DNA of 20,921 nt from assembly GCA_902800435.1 (NCBI GenBank), contig CADCEQ010000055.1:1-20921 (forward strand), written 5' to 3'. The notes under the pieces are model-generated. The model did no database searches. It was not told the DNA's origin and saw only the letters and a list, made by a program, of their open reading frames with translations. Positions 1 to 8,799 of the stretch are shown one piece after another (positions within the stretch are counted from its first letter, which is position 1; every line of letters starts with the position of its first letter). A program made the translations under genes and the position numbers. This stretch comes from an uncultured Prevotellaceae bacterium (GTDB lineage Bacteria; Bacteroidota; Bacteroidia; Bacteroidales; Bacteroidaceae).

Positions 1-116
1 TTGCCGACGAGTGCCGTCTTCGTGTCCGACGTGATGCGCCCAAAGAACCATTCAGCCGACTTCACCTGCAGATGCAGCTGCTTCTTTTTATCGATATTGA
101 CGATTGAGAATTTCAT
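1..116 (-). CDS. N-terminal end of an unidentified protein, cut by the window edge
   Basis: An open frame reads leftward from ATG at 116-114 off the window edge (38 complete codons). It begins MKFSIVNIDKKKQLHL and continues into ...WFFGRITSDTKTALVG. A purine-rich AACAGGAA sits directly before the ATG. The pattern of a short beta-like start followed by an 'RI.SD..K..' segment is loosely like the N-terminal domain of the BT4734/VirE-type proteins that often sit beside capsule loci in Bacteroidales, but this is a guess from 38 residues. The gene lies downstream of the DUF6078 gene on the same strand, separated by a 63-bp palindrome. Confidence 0.5.
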   Translation of the reverse strand, partial: MKFSIVNIDKKKQLHLQVKSAEWFFGRITSDTKTALVG

Positions 117-133
117 TTCCTGTTGGTTTCAAC

Positions 134-196
134 CGTTCCCACGGCCTGGGACGTTTGTCCCAAGCCGTGGGACAAACGTCCCAGGCCGTGGGAACG
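134..196. repeat. 63-bp perfect inverted repeat with 21-bp phased CCCA-N5-TGGG units
   Basis: The arms at 134-162 and 168-196 are perfect 29-nt reverse complements around a 5-nt loop (AGCCG). Inside are three 13-mers of the form CCCA-N5-TGGG, starting at 138, 159 and 180, exactly 21 bp apart. The two spacers, ACGTTTGT and ACAAACGT, are reverse complements of each other. The repeat starts 3 bp beyond the stop codon of the DUF6078 gene and ends 18 bp before the next start. No T-run follows on the minus strand, so it is not a standard intrinsic terminator. Confidence 0.9.
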
Positions 197-199
197 CAG

Positions 200-640
200 T
201 CAAGTGATGCGCTTAAAGTCGTATCCGTCAATGTATTCGTCAAACTCCAGGCCTTCTGTATAGCCATGCTGAGCGAACAGTCGCAAAATCCACTGCTGCT
301 GTTCTGGGCTGAGCGGTTTTTCGCCGTATTTGTAGCGGTAGTATGTTCCCTTGCTGCCCAAGTAGTCGGTTAGCTCGCGCCGCATGGTATAAATGTCGTC
401 ACGGCTTTTCACGCGCGCGAACATTATCTTAAACCCGCGCGCAAGGCGAACCTTTTCATTCTTGACAAAGTAAGAACAGCTGCCACCTTTCATGGCTCCA
501 GACATCACGCAAGGCCAGACCGTCACCGAAAGTGGCATGTTCTGACAGGCCACATAGCGGAGGCAGGCCGCCGACTGCGAACAGTCAGCATTCTGGCATA
601 CAGGCCACCAATCAGGTACCAAATTGAAGTCGAAAGCCAT
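200..640 (-). CDS. DUF6078 family protein
   Basis: This 146-residue protein has the layout of the DUF6078 family, known mainly from Prevotella and Bacteroides. An N-terminal Cys-rich segment has C15, C20 and C26 (CQNADCSQSAACLR), followed by CQNMPLSV and a GGSCSYF motif. The middle carries basic residues (ARGFKIMF), then a helical part with YLGSKGTYYRYKYGEKPLS, and the C-terminus ends FDEYIDGYDFKRIT. The clustered cysteines suggest metal binding, but no function is established for the family. No signal peptide or membrane segment is visible. It starts at ATG 640-638 and stops with TGA at 202-200. It follows the Wzz-like gene after a 124-bp gap that holds inverted repeats, and I see no clear TAnnTTTG promoter there. 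Confidence 0.8.
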   Translation of the reverse strand: MAFDFNLVPDWWPVCQNADCSQSAACLRYVACQNMPLSVTVWPCVMSGAMKGGSCSYFVKNEKVRLARGFKIMFARVKSRDDIYTMRRELTDYLGSKGTYYRYKYGEKPLSPEQQQWILRLFAQHGYTEGLEFDEYIDGYDFKRIT

Positions 641-664
641 ATCTTTATGCGTTATTTCGGTAGT

Positions 665-746
665 TGCCTACACTTAAGCAATTTGCCTACACAAGATAAA
701 TCCCTATCTAACAATTGCTTACGCCTTAGTGTAAGCAGTGTAGGCA
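665..746. repeat. Composite direct and inverted repeat upstream of the DUF6078 gene
   Basis: TGCCTACAC occurs at 665-673 and again at 684-692 (19 bp apart), and its reverse complement GTGTAGGCA is at 738-746. Between them TAAGCAATT (675-683) pairs with AATTGCTTA (713-721), and GCTTAC (717-722) pairs with GTAAGC (731-736). The cluster fills most of the gap between the Wzz-like gene and DUF6078. It could be an operator, a recombination site or a folded leader; the sequence does not decide between these. Confidence 0.7.
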
Positions 747-764
747 CTTAAAAACTTTTTAATT

Positions 765-1868
765 CTACGAAAGACCTAACAGAGGCTTCAGCAAACCATC
801 CTTGTGGAAAGCGCGTACCGTTGTTATTGCGAAAGCAAGGAAGAGGAAGACGAATACAATCTTCTTCTTGTTTGGCCCTGAAGGCTTCACTGGCACCGTA
901 GCACTCTGAAGCGTCATGAACGCCGGGGTGTCCTGCTGCACCTGGGCCTCGGCACTCTGAAGCTGGGCCATGTACGTCTGATAGGCCGTAAACTGAAGTT
1001 GAAGATCATTCTCGAGGTCGGTCAGCTTGGTACGGACGCTCTGCAGCACCAAATCCTGGTTGGAGTCAGCAAAGTCGGCATACCGCTGGCGAGCCTTTTC
1101 ATAGCGCACCTTTGCCTCAGCACACAGTTTCTTATTGTACTCATAATCGACACGGGCTTTGTTGGTGCGATAGTCGGTGATAAACTGTTGCAGGCGCTCC
1201 TTGACGGAGTCAGCAACGGTGGCACAGATGACAGGATCCTGGTCTTTTACGTCTATCGTGATGACAAGTGTCTTCTGGTCGACATCGCAGACGACCTTGC
1301 GGTCAATTATCTGAGCTATGCGGGTCTGCTGCTTGGTCAGCCTGAAGGGGTTCACCTTTGAATTATCCGTCGTGTCCTCGGTAGCGATGAGACTGACAAG
1401 CACACTGATGGTACCACCAATAGCCTTGCCCCACCACGTCCGTTTCTGATCGTTGAGCAGGTAGTCATAGTAGCTCTTGGGCTTGACGCTGTCCTTGGCA
1501 CATACTTTTACATCGAACAGGCTAGTCTTGAAGTCGACCGAGTTCATCAGGTCGGGATAGAGAGTAGGCAGAAGTGCCTCGCTGCTACCTCCCATGGCGG
1601 AATTGCCCAACCTCATGCCAAATGACCGCGCAAGCGAAGCTATTGAGCTGGTGCTACGACTTGTAGACAACTCAGGCGCCAGCATCACCTCACACTTGTA
1701 GACTCTCGGCAAGGAGAATGCATAAATACAGGCAAGGACAAAGGTGATGCCCAATACCTTATAATAGGTCTTCTTGCGTTTCGTTACCGACCGCCATAAA
1801 GTTCCTAAGTCAATGGACGATTTCTCTCCAGACTTCACTTTTTGCATGTTATTCTGTTCCATCGTCAT
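765..1868 (-). CDS. Wzz-like polysaccharide chain-length determinant (inner membrane)
   Basis: This protein of up to 367 residues has the Wzz/PCP layout. A short cytoplasmic head contains IDLGTLWRSVTKRKKTYYKV, followed by TM1 at about 37-53, a long periplasmic region, and a C-terminal TM at about 336-350 preceded by KPSGPNKKK. The periplasmic part includes PTLYPDLMNS, typical of Bacteroidales members, and an Ala/Gln-rich coiled-coil-like stretch (about 240-315). There is no cytoplasmic Walker/BY-kinase domain, so it is a Wzz-only co-polymerase controlling glycan length. It begins 4 bp after the Wza-like stop codon, so the two are surely co-transcribed. The start may be ATG at 1868 or 1862; both are in frame. 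Confidence 0.88.
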   Translation of the reverse strand: MTMEQNNMQKVKSGEKSSIDLGTLWRSVTKRKKTYYKVLGITFVLACIYAFSLPRVYKCEVMLAPELSTSRSTSSIASLARSFGMRLGNSAMGGSSEALLPTLYPDLMNSVDFKTSLFDVKVCAKDSVKPKSYYDYLLNDQKRTWWGKAIGGTISVLVSLIATEDTTDNSKVNPFRLTKQQTRIAQIIDRKVVCDVDQKTLVITIDVKDQDPVICATVADSVKERLQQFITDYRTNKARVDYEYNKKLCAEAKVRYEKARQRYADFADSNQDLVLQSVRTKLTDLENDLQLQFTAYQTYMAQLQSAEAQVQQDTPAFMTLQSATVPVKPSGPNKKKIVFVFLFLAFAITTVRAFHKDGLLKPLLGLS

Positions 1869-1872
1869 GCTG

Positions 1873-4305
1873 TTACTTCGTTATCATATAAACAATGGTG
1901 GCAATCATCGTACCGACAGAGGCTACCGTCGAGCCAATACCAACCCACTGGGCGGTGGTCATGGCCTCACGCTTGGGCTTCGAAGGAACGATAATCTCAC
2001 AGCCCGGTGTAATTTTGGCACCGTGGTTGACCTGTGCCATGGTTCCGTTAGGATAGATGACATAACCCTTGCGCTTCTTGGCACGGTCGCCGAAGCCGCC
2101 GGCCTGACGGATATACCACTTATAGTTCTTTCCCTCTTCGTAGGCCACGGTATTGGGATACATGACGTCACCGCTAATCTTAACCGTTCCCTCATATTCG
2201 GGAATCACCAGACGGTCGCCCTCGCGGAGCACGATGTCGGCATCGCTGCCAGGATTTCTCAGGGCTTCCTCCAAATGAATACCAACTCTGTAGACATCGG
2301 TCTGCTCCACCTTCTCGACAGCTACAGAGTCATCACTCTCCTGGCTCATTCGAACGGTCTGCATGGCCATACGCAGACGGGCCCGCTCTGTATCATTCAT
2401 GCGGCGCTCCAAGCGTGCTCCTTCAACATAAGCATCTTCGGTGACACCACCGGCAAGCTTCACAAGGTCGCTCAGGCGCTGGTTCTTCTTCTCCAAGGTA
2501 TAGTCACCGGCAAAATTGACCTCGCCTTCAATCGTGATTCTTCGAGGCGTATGGAAGCCGGGGCTGCGGAACACTTGTACAATATCATAAGGCTCGAGCA
2601 TAAAGCCGGGCGTGCCGTCGATGACAAAGCCGTCCTTCAACTCGAACGAGAAACTCTTGGCCAGTTCAGAAGTGGCCTTAGTGGCCTTGGGGTCAACGAG
2701 ACGGCGGGAGACTGTAACCTTAGCTACAGAAGCAGCATCGGTCAGACCGCCGGCCTTCATCACCAGGTCTTCAATCGACATATTGGCAGCCCACTGATAA
2801 CGTCCTGGAGACTGAACCTCGCCATTGATCTGGACATAGCGATTACTAATCAGTTCGCTCTGCGTGGGTATGAACAGCACATCTTCGTTGGCCAATGGAA
2901 TGTCGGCCACCGTGCCGCCCATGATACCAGCCACATCGACGGGGATGACCTCTAAGGATCGGTCGGCACGCATGCGGTGCAAGACGGCACGGGCCGTGAA
3001 GGCGTCCTCGGTCAGTCCGTCGGCCTGCTCAATGAGGCTACGGACGGTTGTCACCTGTTCGCCGAGCCTGTACTGGCCGGGGCGGAAGACGGCACCACTG
3101 ACCTCAACCATATTCTCGAAACGATCGAGGATGGCATCCACTTGTACGGCATCACCGTCAGCCACCTTGAAAGAGGCCTGCTCGAACTCATCGATATTGA
3201 ACACGCCAAAACGTTCGCCAGACTTACGAATCAAGCGGACACTCTTGCGATATGCATCGCCAGAATAGCCGCCGGCATACTTCAGCAGCGTGGAAACGCT
3301 CTCGTTGGCACGCATCTCATAGTACATGGGGCGCTTGACATTGCCCGTGACATTGACCAGGCAATCGTAGGGGCCGACCTGAATGACGTCACCGTCCTTC
3401 AAACGAATGTTGCCGGCAAGGCGGCCGTTCAGGATATACTCATAGATATCGACTATGGTCACCAAATTGCCACCACGGAGCACACGGACGTTACGCAAGG
3501 TACCCAGATCGTTGATACCGCCTGCTGCATAACGGGCGTGGAACACGCTGGGCTTGTTGACCTCGCCCATGACATTAATCATGATGGTACGGGTCTGGCC
3601 GACACTCACCTTCAGGCTCGAACTGCTGTAACGAGAGCCAAGGCTGGCACGGATGCGGCTGTTAGCGGCAGCCACCGTCATACCCGACACGGTGATGGGG
3701 CCATAGTCAGGGACCGTCACCGTTCCCTCGGGCGAAACCGTCAGCTGGAACGACTTCTGCGAAGCACCGTAGACGTCGATGACCAACTGGTCGCCAGGAC
3801 CGAGGACATAGTCCTGCGGGGTGGCTATATTCATGTGGGGCTCAAACGACAGCAGCTTGTTGTTGAAGATATCGTGGCCAAACACTTTCTTGGTGTCAAA
3901 GGCATCGACCGACTCGTCCATGGTCCCTTCCTGAAGGGTCTCTTCGTATCTGAGGTCGGCATCATCGTTTAGCTGGGTCCTGGTGCCGGACTTGCCCGAC
4001 GTGATTTCATCGGCGATTTCTGAGTTGTTGGTACGCATACGAGAGTTCAGCTCGCTGGTGGCCTCATCGGCAACGCCACTGAGTCCACGGCTGCGGATCT
4101 GCTTCTCGTACTTGGCACGGACACGGCGTATCTGGTCGATATTGACACCACGCTGCACAAGTTTGGTGACAATCTGCGACCGCGAAGAGCCGGCAGCAGT
4201 CTCGCGCTTGATCAAATCCATCACCTGATTGTCGCTCATCGACTGAGCGAAGGCGGCCATAGGCAGGAACAACAATAGCAACAGTAAAGTTCTAAAATGC
4301 TTCAT
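1873..4305 (-). CDS. Wza-like polysaccharide export protein with SLBB repeats
   Basis: This 810-residue secreted protein begins with a signal peptide (MKHFRTLLLLLLFLPMAAFA, cleavage near AQ at 20/21). A charged helical segment (about 25-140) is followed by the poly-export domain starting DYVLGPGDQLVIDVYG (166-181). About six SLBB-type units follow, recognisable by repeats such as 'V.GEV..PG.Y...........L...AGG' (for example VSGAVFRPGQYRLGEQVTTV, INGEVQSPGRYQWAANMSIE, IEGEVNFAGDYTLEKKNQRL). The end holds a hydrophobic helix (VGIGSTVASVGTMIATIVYM). It is much longer than E. coli Wza (about 380 residues), as is usual in Bacteroidales, because of extra SLBB units. It should form the periplasm and outer-membrane channel for capsule or exopolysaccharide, paired with the Wzz-like protein immediately downstream. 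Confidence 0.93.
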   Translation of the reverse strand: MKHFRTLLLLLLFLPMAAFAQSMSDNQVMDLIKRETAAGSSRSQIVTKLVQRGVNIDQIRRVRAKYEKQIRSRGLSGVADEATSELNSRMRTNNSEIADEITSGKSGTRTQLNDDADLRYEETLQEGTMDESVDAFDTKKVFGHDIFNNKLLSFEPHMNIATPQDYVLGPGDQLVIDVYGASQKSFQLTVSPEGTVTVPDYGPITVSGMTVAAANSRIRASLGSRYSSSSLKVSVGQTRTIMINVMGEVNKPSVFHARYAAGGINDLGTLRNVRVLRGGNLVTIVDIYEYILNGRLAGNIRLKDGDVIQVGPYDCLVNVTGNVKRPMYYEMRANESVSTLLKYAGGYSGDAYRKSVRLIRKSGERFGVFNIDEFEQASFKVADGDAVQVDAILDRFENMVEVSGAVFRPGQYRLGEQVTTVRSLIEQADGLTEDAFTARAVLHRMRADRSLEVIPVDVAGIMGGTVADIPLANEDVLFIPTQSELISNRYVQINGEVQSPGRYQWAANMSIEDLVMKAGGLTDAASVAKVTVSRRLVDPKATKATSELAKSFSFELKDGFVIDGTPGFMLEPYDIVQVFRSPGFHTPRRITIEGEVNFAGDYTLEKKNQRLSDLVKLAGGVTEDAYVEGARLERRMNDTERARLRMAMQTVRMSQESDDSVAVEKVEQTDVYRVGIHLEEALRNPGSDADIVLREGDRLVIPEYEGTVKISGDVMYPNTVAYEEGKNYKWYIRQAGGFGDRAKKRKGYVIYPNGTMAQVNHGAKITPGCEIIVPSKPKREAMTTAQWVGIGSTVASVGTMIATIVYMITK

Positions 4306-4347
4306 CTATTGATAGTTTTATGTTAGAATACAACACAACCTCTCTTC

Positions 4348-4440
4348 CTAACGATAAAGCAGAAACCGTTGGTTTCCAGCACGTTAGTTATCTGTCAATA
4401 CAAATACTTACGGAAAAGAGGGTCTTGAGCATGCTCTTTT
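4348..4440 (-). promoter_or_regulatory. Structured 5' leader of the polysaccharide export genes
   Basis: The stretch between the promoter at about 4456 and the ATG at 4305 can fold in the transcript. CTAACG (4348-4353) pairs with CGTTAG (4382-4387), and inside it GAAACC (4362-4367) pairs with GGTTTC (4371-4376) around a GTT loop. Nearer the promoter, AAAAGAG (4414-4420) pairs with CTCTTTT (4434-4440), overlapping the 10-bp palindrome GAGCATGCTC. No known riboswitch core was recognised. A role in attenuation or RNA stability is inference. Confidence 0.5.
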
Positions 4441-4455
4441 TCGAATTTCAGGGTA

Positions 4456-4463
4456 CAAAGGTA
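4456..4463 (-). promoter_or_regulatory. Bacteroidetes -7 promoter element for the Wza/Wzz genes
   Basis: On the minus strand this reads TACCTTTG, an exact TAnnTTTG match. The -33 position, 21 bp upstream, reads only TTTA instead of TTTG, so the promoter may be weak or aided by an activator. It would give a leader of about 140 nt before the Wza start. Confidence 0.6.
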
Positions 4464-4498
4464 CTAAATAATTCTGAATTGTCCTAAATAAAAAAAGG

Positions 4499-4523
4499 AA
4501 AAAGCCGCGCTGTGCGGCTTTTT
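4499..4523 (-). terminator. Rho-independent terminator after nagB
   Basis: AAAAAGCCGC (4499-4508) pairs with GCGGCTTTTT (4514-4523) around a 5-nt loop, with A/G-rich and T/C-rich flanks that extend the pairing on both sides. On the minus strand the stem is followed by TTTTTCCTTTTTTT. It starts about 15 bp beyond the nagB stop. Having A-runs and T-runs on opposite sides, it could also work in the other direction. Confidence 0.9.
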
Positions 4524-4537
4524 TCCCTTTTTTAACT

Positions 4538-5332
4538 TTACAAAAGGTTATTACGTTCAATATCCTTGAAATAGCGGTAGGTGCCTACCTTCAGCTCATC
4601 GCAGGCAGCCTCGTCGGCCACGATGATACCGTGTTGGTGCATCTGCAGGGCCGAGATGGTCCACATGTGGTTGACACTGCCCTCGATGGCAGCCTGAAGG
4701 GCGCGGCACTTGGCATGGCCATTGACCAGGATCATCACCTCGCGGGCAGCCATCACGGTACCTACGCCGACGGTCAGCGCAGTCTTGGGCACCTTGTTGA
4801 TGTCGCCCTCGAAGAAGCGGCTGTTGGCAATGATCGTATCGGTGGTCAAGGTCTTCTGGCGAGTGCGGCTGGTCAATGAGGAGCCAGGCTCGTTGAAGGC
4901 GATATGACCGTCGGGGCCGATGCCGCCCAGGAAGAGGTCGACACCGCCGAACTTCTCAATCTCCTTCTCGTAGGCGGCACACTCGGCATCGAGGTCGGGG
5001 GCATTGCCGTTGAGGATATGGATGTTCTCACGGGGACAGTCGATGTGGTTGAACAAGTTGCTGAACATGAAGCTGTGATAGCTCTCAGGATGGTCGACGG
5101 GCAGGCCGACATACTCATCCATATTGAAAGTGACAACGTTCTTGAACGACACCTTTCCGTCCTGACAGGCCTTGACCAGTGCACGGTACATACCGATGGG
5201 TGAAGAGCCGGTGGGCAGACCGAGTACAAAGGGCTTCTCAGGTGTTGGTTTTGCGGCGTTGATACGCTCGATGACATGATTGGCTGCCCATTGGGACATC
5301 AAATCATAATTGGGTTCAATAATTACACGCAT
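4538..5332 (-). CDS. nagB: Glucosamine-6-phosphate deaminase
   Basis: This 264-residue protein aligns almost end to end with E. coli NagB (266 residues). It converts glucosamine-6-phosphate to fructose-6-phosphate and ammonia in the cytosol, the last step of N-acetylglucosamine use. The sugar-phosphate loop LGLPTGSSP (37-45) is present, as are the catalytic residues known from E. coli: D72 in [10 protein letters not shown], and D141, H143 and E148 in [14 protein letters not shown]. The C-terminal [14 protein letters not shown] segment is also typical. The short form without an extra deacetylase-like domain is complete. It starts 22 bp after the stop of the secreted M6 protease and probably shares its transcript; a strong terminator follows. 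Confidence 0.97.
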   Translation of the reverse strand: MRVIIEPNYDLMSQWAANHVIERINAAKPTPEKPFVLGLPTGSSPIGMYRALVKACQDGKVSFKNVVTFNMDEYVGLPVDHPESYHSFMFSNLFNHIDCPRENIHILNGNAPDLDAECAAYEKEIEKFGGVDLFLGGIGPDGHIAFNEPGSSLTSRTRQKTLTTDTIIANSRFFEGDINKVPKTALTVGVGTVMAAREVMILVNGHAKCRALQAAIEGSVNHMWTISALQMHQHGIIVADEAACDELKVGTYRYFKDIERNNLL

Positions 5333-5354
5333 AAGCTTTGTTGGTTTGTTGTTG

Positions 5355-6884
5355 TTATTGTATGATTACTATCTTTCCTTCAACGATATAGATGCCCTTT
5401 CCCGGACGGCCAGTGACACGGCGACCCGACAAGTCGTAATAGGCATCGCCGGAGGCGCGTGGAGTCATGAGGTCATGGATAGCATCAGGATCTCCGCCTC
5501 GGAAGTCGAACGAGACAAGGCCGTCATCAGTCATTCTGATGTTGGTGATGGGTGTCTCTGTATCAGTCAGGGCCTGGTCGACCGTCGCCGTGGAGTCAGT
5601 AGTCCACGGGAAGGGGCTGGTACTCAGGTAGAGACAGTTCATTCGTGTCTTGTTGATATACTTTGTCTTTGCGTCACGCAGCTCCAACAAGTTATCCCAA
5701 GCATCGTAGTCGAGACCATCGGCATGGACCAGTTCATAACGGTATTTGCCTTTCACGTTGTTGACCGAATTCGACGACCACTTCGACTCCAAATAGTCCA
5801 CATGATAGATAACCAGGCCTCGGCCCGGTACACCAAGACTCCAGCCCTGCCACTGGCGGTTTTCCAAGAGATAATAGTTGTCTTCGGTCTTCTTGATAAT
5901 GTACACATCGCCGCCGTCGGCAAGAGTCTTCATATTCTTGATTGTGGCCGGCTCCGTCAGTTCAACAGGCGTCAACCAGCCGAAGAGCATCTTTTCTAAC
6001 GGTGAATAGTCGGGCGGGCACCAGCCGTAGTTGGTGAAGTTGCCGCCATCCATCAAGTCCCACTCGTCGACAACAGAGTAGCCGGCGTCATTAGTGGTCG
6101 GATAGATATCGGGCAGACCTAAGCTGTGGCTAAATTCGTGGCAGATGGTGCCAATACCACAGCTGCCAAGATTGTTCTTCCACAACTCGCCACTGGCAGA
6201 GAAGTTGGCTATCTTGGTTCCGTCGGGAGCTGTCACTGTGGTGAAGGAGCCAGTGTTCGGCCAGATATGGCCATAGCTTCCTTGGCCCTGATTGCCACAA
6301 AGACCGGCATACACGCAGATAACCTGGTCTACACTTCCATTGCCATCCCAGTCGTACTGTTTGAAATCATGGTCAGGGTTCTGCTTCAGCAGTTCAAGCA
6401 TCGCATTGCGGAACTGATCTTTGCCGTAGTTTCTAGTCTTTTCTGTCGGGGCAGTGTAAGGATTGGCCAACGTATCAAGTTTAATAGGTCCAAAGACATC
6501 GAACTCCATATTGAAGCGGCCGCCTGACTGGTCGCGGAAGTAGTCGGCCACACAGCCCACACCGTTCCGCTTGTTATAGCCACTCTCATTGAAGATAGAG
6601 TTGTATGTCTTATTCGGGTCCTCCATCTGGAAGTCCACGTCGCGGAACGACACCAGTACGACCATCTGCTTGTATACCCTCGAGGCATCCCAGTCCTTAC
6701 GAACCTTTGGCAGTCCGCGACGAACGCCGCGAGTCTGAGCGCCATCCGACAGGTCGGGCGTACAGTCGCCATGAACCAATCTTAAATCCTGAGCCTGAGC
6801 CACCACCGGGACGAGTAGGGCGCAGCAGAGGGTAACAAGGGCCTCAGCCAGCCTGACAGACCATATTCTGTTTTGTTTTCTCAT
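5355..6884 (-). CDS. Secreted M6-family metalloprotease
   Basis: This 509-residue protein starts with a signal peptide (hydrophobic stretch about 14-30, cleavage near AQA-QD). The zinc motif [11 protein letters not shown] (249-259) fits HExxHxxGxxD, and the flanking region resembles the M6 (immune inhibitor A-like) family: [16 protein letters not shown] before it and WDLMDGGNF after it. The end, [23 protein letters not shown], matches the short C-terminal tail seen on many secreted Prevotella proteins and probably acts in sorting or surface retention (inference). The likely role is extracellular proteolysis, perhaps of host or dietary protein. It has its own promoter and is followed closely by nagB, with no obvious functional link to it. 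Confidence 0.9.
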   Translation of the reverse strand: MRKQNRIWSVRLAEALVTLCCALLVPVVAQAQDLRLVHGDCTPDLSDGAQTRGVRRGLPKVRKDWDASRVYKQMVVLVSFRDVDFQMEDPNKTYNSIFNESGYNKRNGVGCVADYFRDQSGGRFNMEFDVFGPIKLDTLANPYTAPTEKTRNYGKDQFRNAMLELLKQNPDHDFKQYDWDGNGSVDQVICVYAGLCGNQGQGSYGHIWPNTGSFTTVTAPDGTKIANFSASGELWKNNLGSCGIGTICHEFSHSLGLPDIYPTTNDAGYSVVDEWDLMDGGNFTNYGWCPPDYSPLEKMLFGWLTPVELTEPATIKNMKTLADGGDVYIIKKTEDNYYLLENRQWQGWSLGVPGRGLVIYHVDYLESKWSSNSVNNVKGKYRYELVHADGLDYDAWDNLLELRDAKTKYINKTRMNCLYLSTSPFPWTTDSTATVDQALTDTETPITNIRMTDDGLVSFDFRGGDPDAIHDLMTPRASGDAYYDLSGRRVTGRPGKGIYIVEGKIVIIQ

Positions 6885-6940
6885 ACACTTTCTCGCTGTA
6901 TTTTACTGACACGTCATTGCCAAAAAGACATACGACGGTG

Positions 6941-6972
6941 CAAAATTACAACTTTTCGCCGAAAACACCAAA
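6941..6972 (-). promoter_or_regulatory. Promoter of the M6 protease (and probably nagB)
   Basis: The minus strand has TTTG (6972-6969), a 20-bp spacer, then TAATTTTG (6948-6941). Both boxes match the Bacteroidetes consensus, with ideal spacing, about 57 bp upstream of the protease ATG. Confidence 0.8.
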
Positions 6973-7020
6973 ACAGTTATCTTTTTTTTGCATTCAACCC
7001 GAATCTAAGACACACAAGAA

Positions 7021-7046
7021 CGGGAACTCTTATGATGGAGTCCCCG
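7021..7046 (-). terminator. Probable terminator after fumarase
   Basis: On the minus strand CGGGGACTC (7046-7038) pairs with GAGTTCCCG (7029-7021) around an 8-nt loop. It contains one G-U pair that is stable only in the minus-strand RNA. The following sequence, TTCTTGTGTGTCTT, is only moderately T-rich. It lies about 22 bp beyond the fumarase stop codon. Confidence 0.5.
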
Positions 7047-7068
7047 TGAGATTTTGCTGATAGGATTG

Positions 7069-8718
7069 TTACTTCACACAGACAGGCCACGGCTTGAGCT
7101 GCTTGAAGAAGTCGTTGCCCTTGTCGTCGACAAGGATGAAGGCGGGGAAGTCGACCACATCGATCTTCCAGATAGCCTCCATACCGAGTTCGGGATACTC
7201 CACGCACTCAATTGACTTGATGCTCGACTGCGAAAGGACGGCAGCCACACCGCCGATGCTTCCGAGGTAGAAGCCGCCGTGCTTCTGGCAGGCATCGGTG
7301 ACGACCTGCGAGCGGTTGCCCTTGGCAATCATCACAAGCGAGGCACCGAGCGACTGGAACTCATCGACGTAGGGGTCCATACGGTTAGCCGTCGTCGGGC
7401 CCATCGAACCGCAGGGATAGCCCTCCGGCGTCTTGGCGGGTCCGGCGTAGAGCACGGGATATTTCTTGAAATAGTCGGGCATCGGCTCACCGGCATCAAT
7501 GCGGGCCTTCAACTTGGCATGGGCAATGTCGCGGGCCACGATGATGGTGCCCTTTAGGTTGACACGGGTCGAGACGGGATACTTCGACAGTTCCTTGCGG
7601 ACAGCGTCGATACCCTCGTTCAGGTCGATTTCGATGGTGTTCTGTCCCTCACCAGCCTTAGCAAACTCTGCAGGAATCAGCTCAGAGGGATTAGAGTCCA
7701 TCTTCTCGAGCCAGATACCATCCTTGTTAATCTTTGCCTTGATGTTACGGTCGGCAGAGCAGCTGACGCCCATACCGATGGGGCACGAAGCACCGTGACG
7801 CGGCAGACGGATGACACGGATGTCGTGAGCCAGATGCTTACCGCCGAACTGTGCACCGAGACCAATCTTCTGAGCCTCGACGAGCAGTTTCTGCTCGAGG
7901 TCGACGTCGCGGAAGGCGCGTCCTGTCTCGTCGCCCGTCGTGGGCAGCGAGTCGTAGTACTTGATACTGGCGAGCTTCACGGTCAGCAGGTTCTTCTCAG
8001 CACTCGTGCCACCGATAACGAAGGCGATATGATAAGGCGGACAGGCAGCAGTACCCAACGACTTCATCTTCTCGACGAGGAAGGGGATGAGCGTGCCCTC
8101 ATTCTGAATGGTGGCCTTGGTCATCGGATAGAAGTAGGTCTTGTTGGCCGAACCGCCACCCTTGGCCACCATCACGAAGCGGTATTCAGCACCCTCGGTG
8201 GCCTCGATGTCAATCTGCGCGGGCAGGTTGCAGCGGGTGTTCACCTCGTCGTACATTGTCAGCGGGGCGTTCTGCGAGTAGCGCAGGTTGTCCTGGGTGA
8301 AGGTATTGTAGACACCGAGCGAGAGAGCCTCCTCGTCCTCGAAGCCCGTCCATACCTGCTGACCCTTCTCACCGTGGATGATGGCGGTGCCGGTGTCCTG
8401 ACAGAAGGGCAGGATGCCACGGGCTGCCACCTCGGCATTGCGCAGGAACTGCAGGGCCACATACTTGTCGTTCTCCGAAGCCTCGGGGTCGCTAAGGATG
8501 GCAGCCACCTGCAGGTTGTGCTCACGGCGCAGCATGAACTCCACGTCGTGGAAGGCCTGCTGAGCCAGCAGCGTCAGTGCCTCCTTCGACACCTTAATAA
8601 TTTCCTTGCCCTCGAACTCGGCGGTGGTCACGCCTTCCTTCGACAGCAGTCTGTACTCGGTCTTGTCTTCGCCCAACTGAAACATCGGGGCGTACTTGAA
8701 ATCTACTACGTTTGCCAT
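7069..8718 (-). CDS. Class I (iron-sulfur) fumarate hydratase
   Basis: This 549-residue protein is very close to E. coli FumA/FumB (548 residues) and interconverts fumarate and malate using a [4Fe-4S] cluster. The three expected cluster cysteines are visible: C106 in [11 protein letters not shown]226 in GTAACPPYH, and C320 in [11 protein letters not shown]. The C-terminal part carries [19 protein letters not shown] and ends KPWPVCVK. In this anaerobic group it would run in the reductive branch leading to succinate. I chose ATG 8718 ([12 protein letters not shown]); a TTG 51 bp upstream is in frame but would translate the tandem repeat, so it is rejected. No TAnnTTTG promoter was found directly upstream, where the inverted-repeat element lies, so it may depend on read-through from the M16 gene or on an unrecognised promoter. 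Confidence 0.96.
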   Translation of the reverse strand: MANVVDFKYAPMFQLGEDKTEYRLLSKEGVTTAEFEGKEIIKVSKEALTLLAQQAFHDVEFMLRREHNLQVAAILSDPEASENDKYVALQFLRNAEVAARGILPFCQDTGTAIIHGEKGQQVWTGFEDEEALSLGVYNTFTQDNLRYSQNAPLTMYDEVNTRCNLPAQIDIEATEGAEYRFVMVAKGGGSANKTYFYPMTKATIQNEGTLIPFLVEKMKSLGTAACPPYHIAFVIGGTSAEKNLLTVKLASIKYYDSLPTTGDETGRAFRDVDLEQKLLVEAQKIGLGAQFGGKHLAHDIRVIRLPRHGASCPIGMGVSCSADRNIKAKINKDGIWLEKMDSNPSELIPAEFAKAGEGQNTIEIDLNEGIDAVRKELSKYPVSTRVNLKGTIIVARDIAHAKLKARIDAGEPMPDYFKKYPVLYAGPAKTPEGYPCGSMGPTTANRMDPYVDEFQSLGASLVMIAKGNRSQVVTDACQKHGGFYLGSIGGVAAVLSQSSIKSIECVEYPELGMEAIWKIDVVDFPAFILVDDKGNDFFKQLKPWPVCVK

Positions 8719-8743
8719 AATTTTGTTTTTTAAAGGGAGACAA

Positions 8744-8770
8744 GGAGACAGGGAGTTCAAGGAGTTCAAG
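8744..8770. repeat. Left arm of element 1
   Basis: The arm reads GGAGACAGGGAGTTCA followed by AGGAGTTCAAG. It lies 26 bp upstream of the fumarase ATG. A further local inverted copy exists: AAGGAGACAGGG (8742-8753) pairs with CCCTGTCTCCTT (8781-8792), so a smaller hairpin can compete with the long one. Confidence 0.85.
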
Positions 8771-8799
8771 ACCCGGAATTCCCTGTCTCCTTAAACTTA

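Noticed and set aside
134..196. CRISPR repeat or array
   Set aside because: The units are palindromic and contiguous, with spacers that are complements of each other; there are no unique spacers or cas genes.
1774..3972. Long open frames on the plus strand opposite the Wza-like gene (1774-2955 and 2977-3972)
   Set aside because: They mirror the codon pattern of the real gene on the other strand, have no recognisable domain and no promoter.
7021..7046. Relation between the GGGAACTC hairpin here and the GGGAACTCCC hairpin at 15749 as a repeat family
   Set aside because: The shared part is only about 8 bp inside stems of different length; terminators explain both.
7795..8733. 312-codon plus-strand frame opposite fumarase
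   Set aside because: It is an antisense shadow of a highly conserved enzyme, with no family resemblance of its own.
8719..8769. TTG start extending fumarase by 17 residues
   Set aside because: It would translate the tandem repeat ([12 protein letters not shown]...); homologues start at MANVVDF-like positions.
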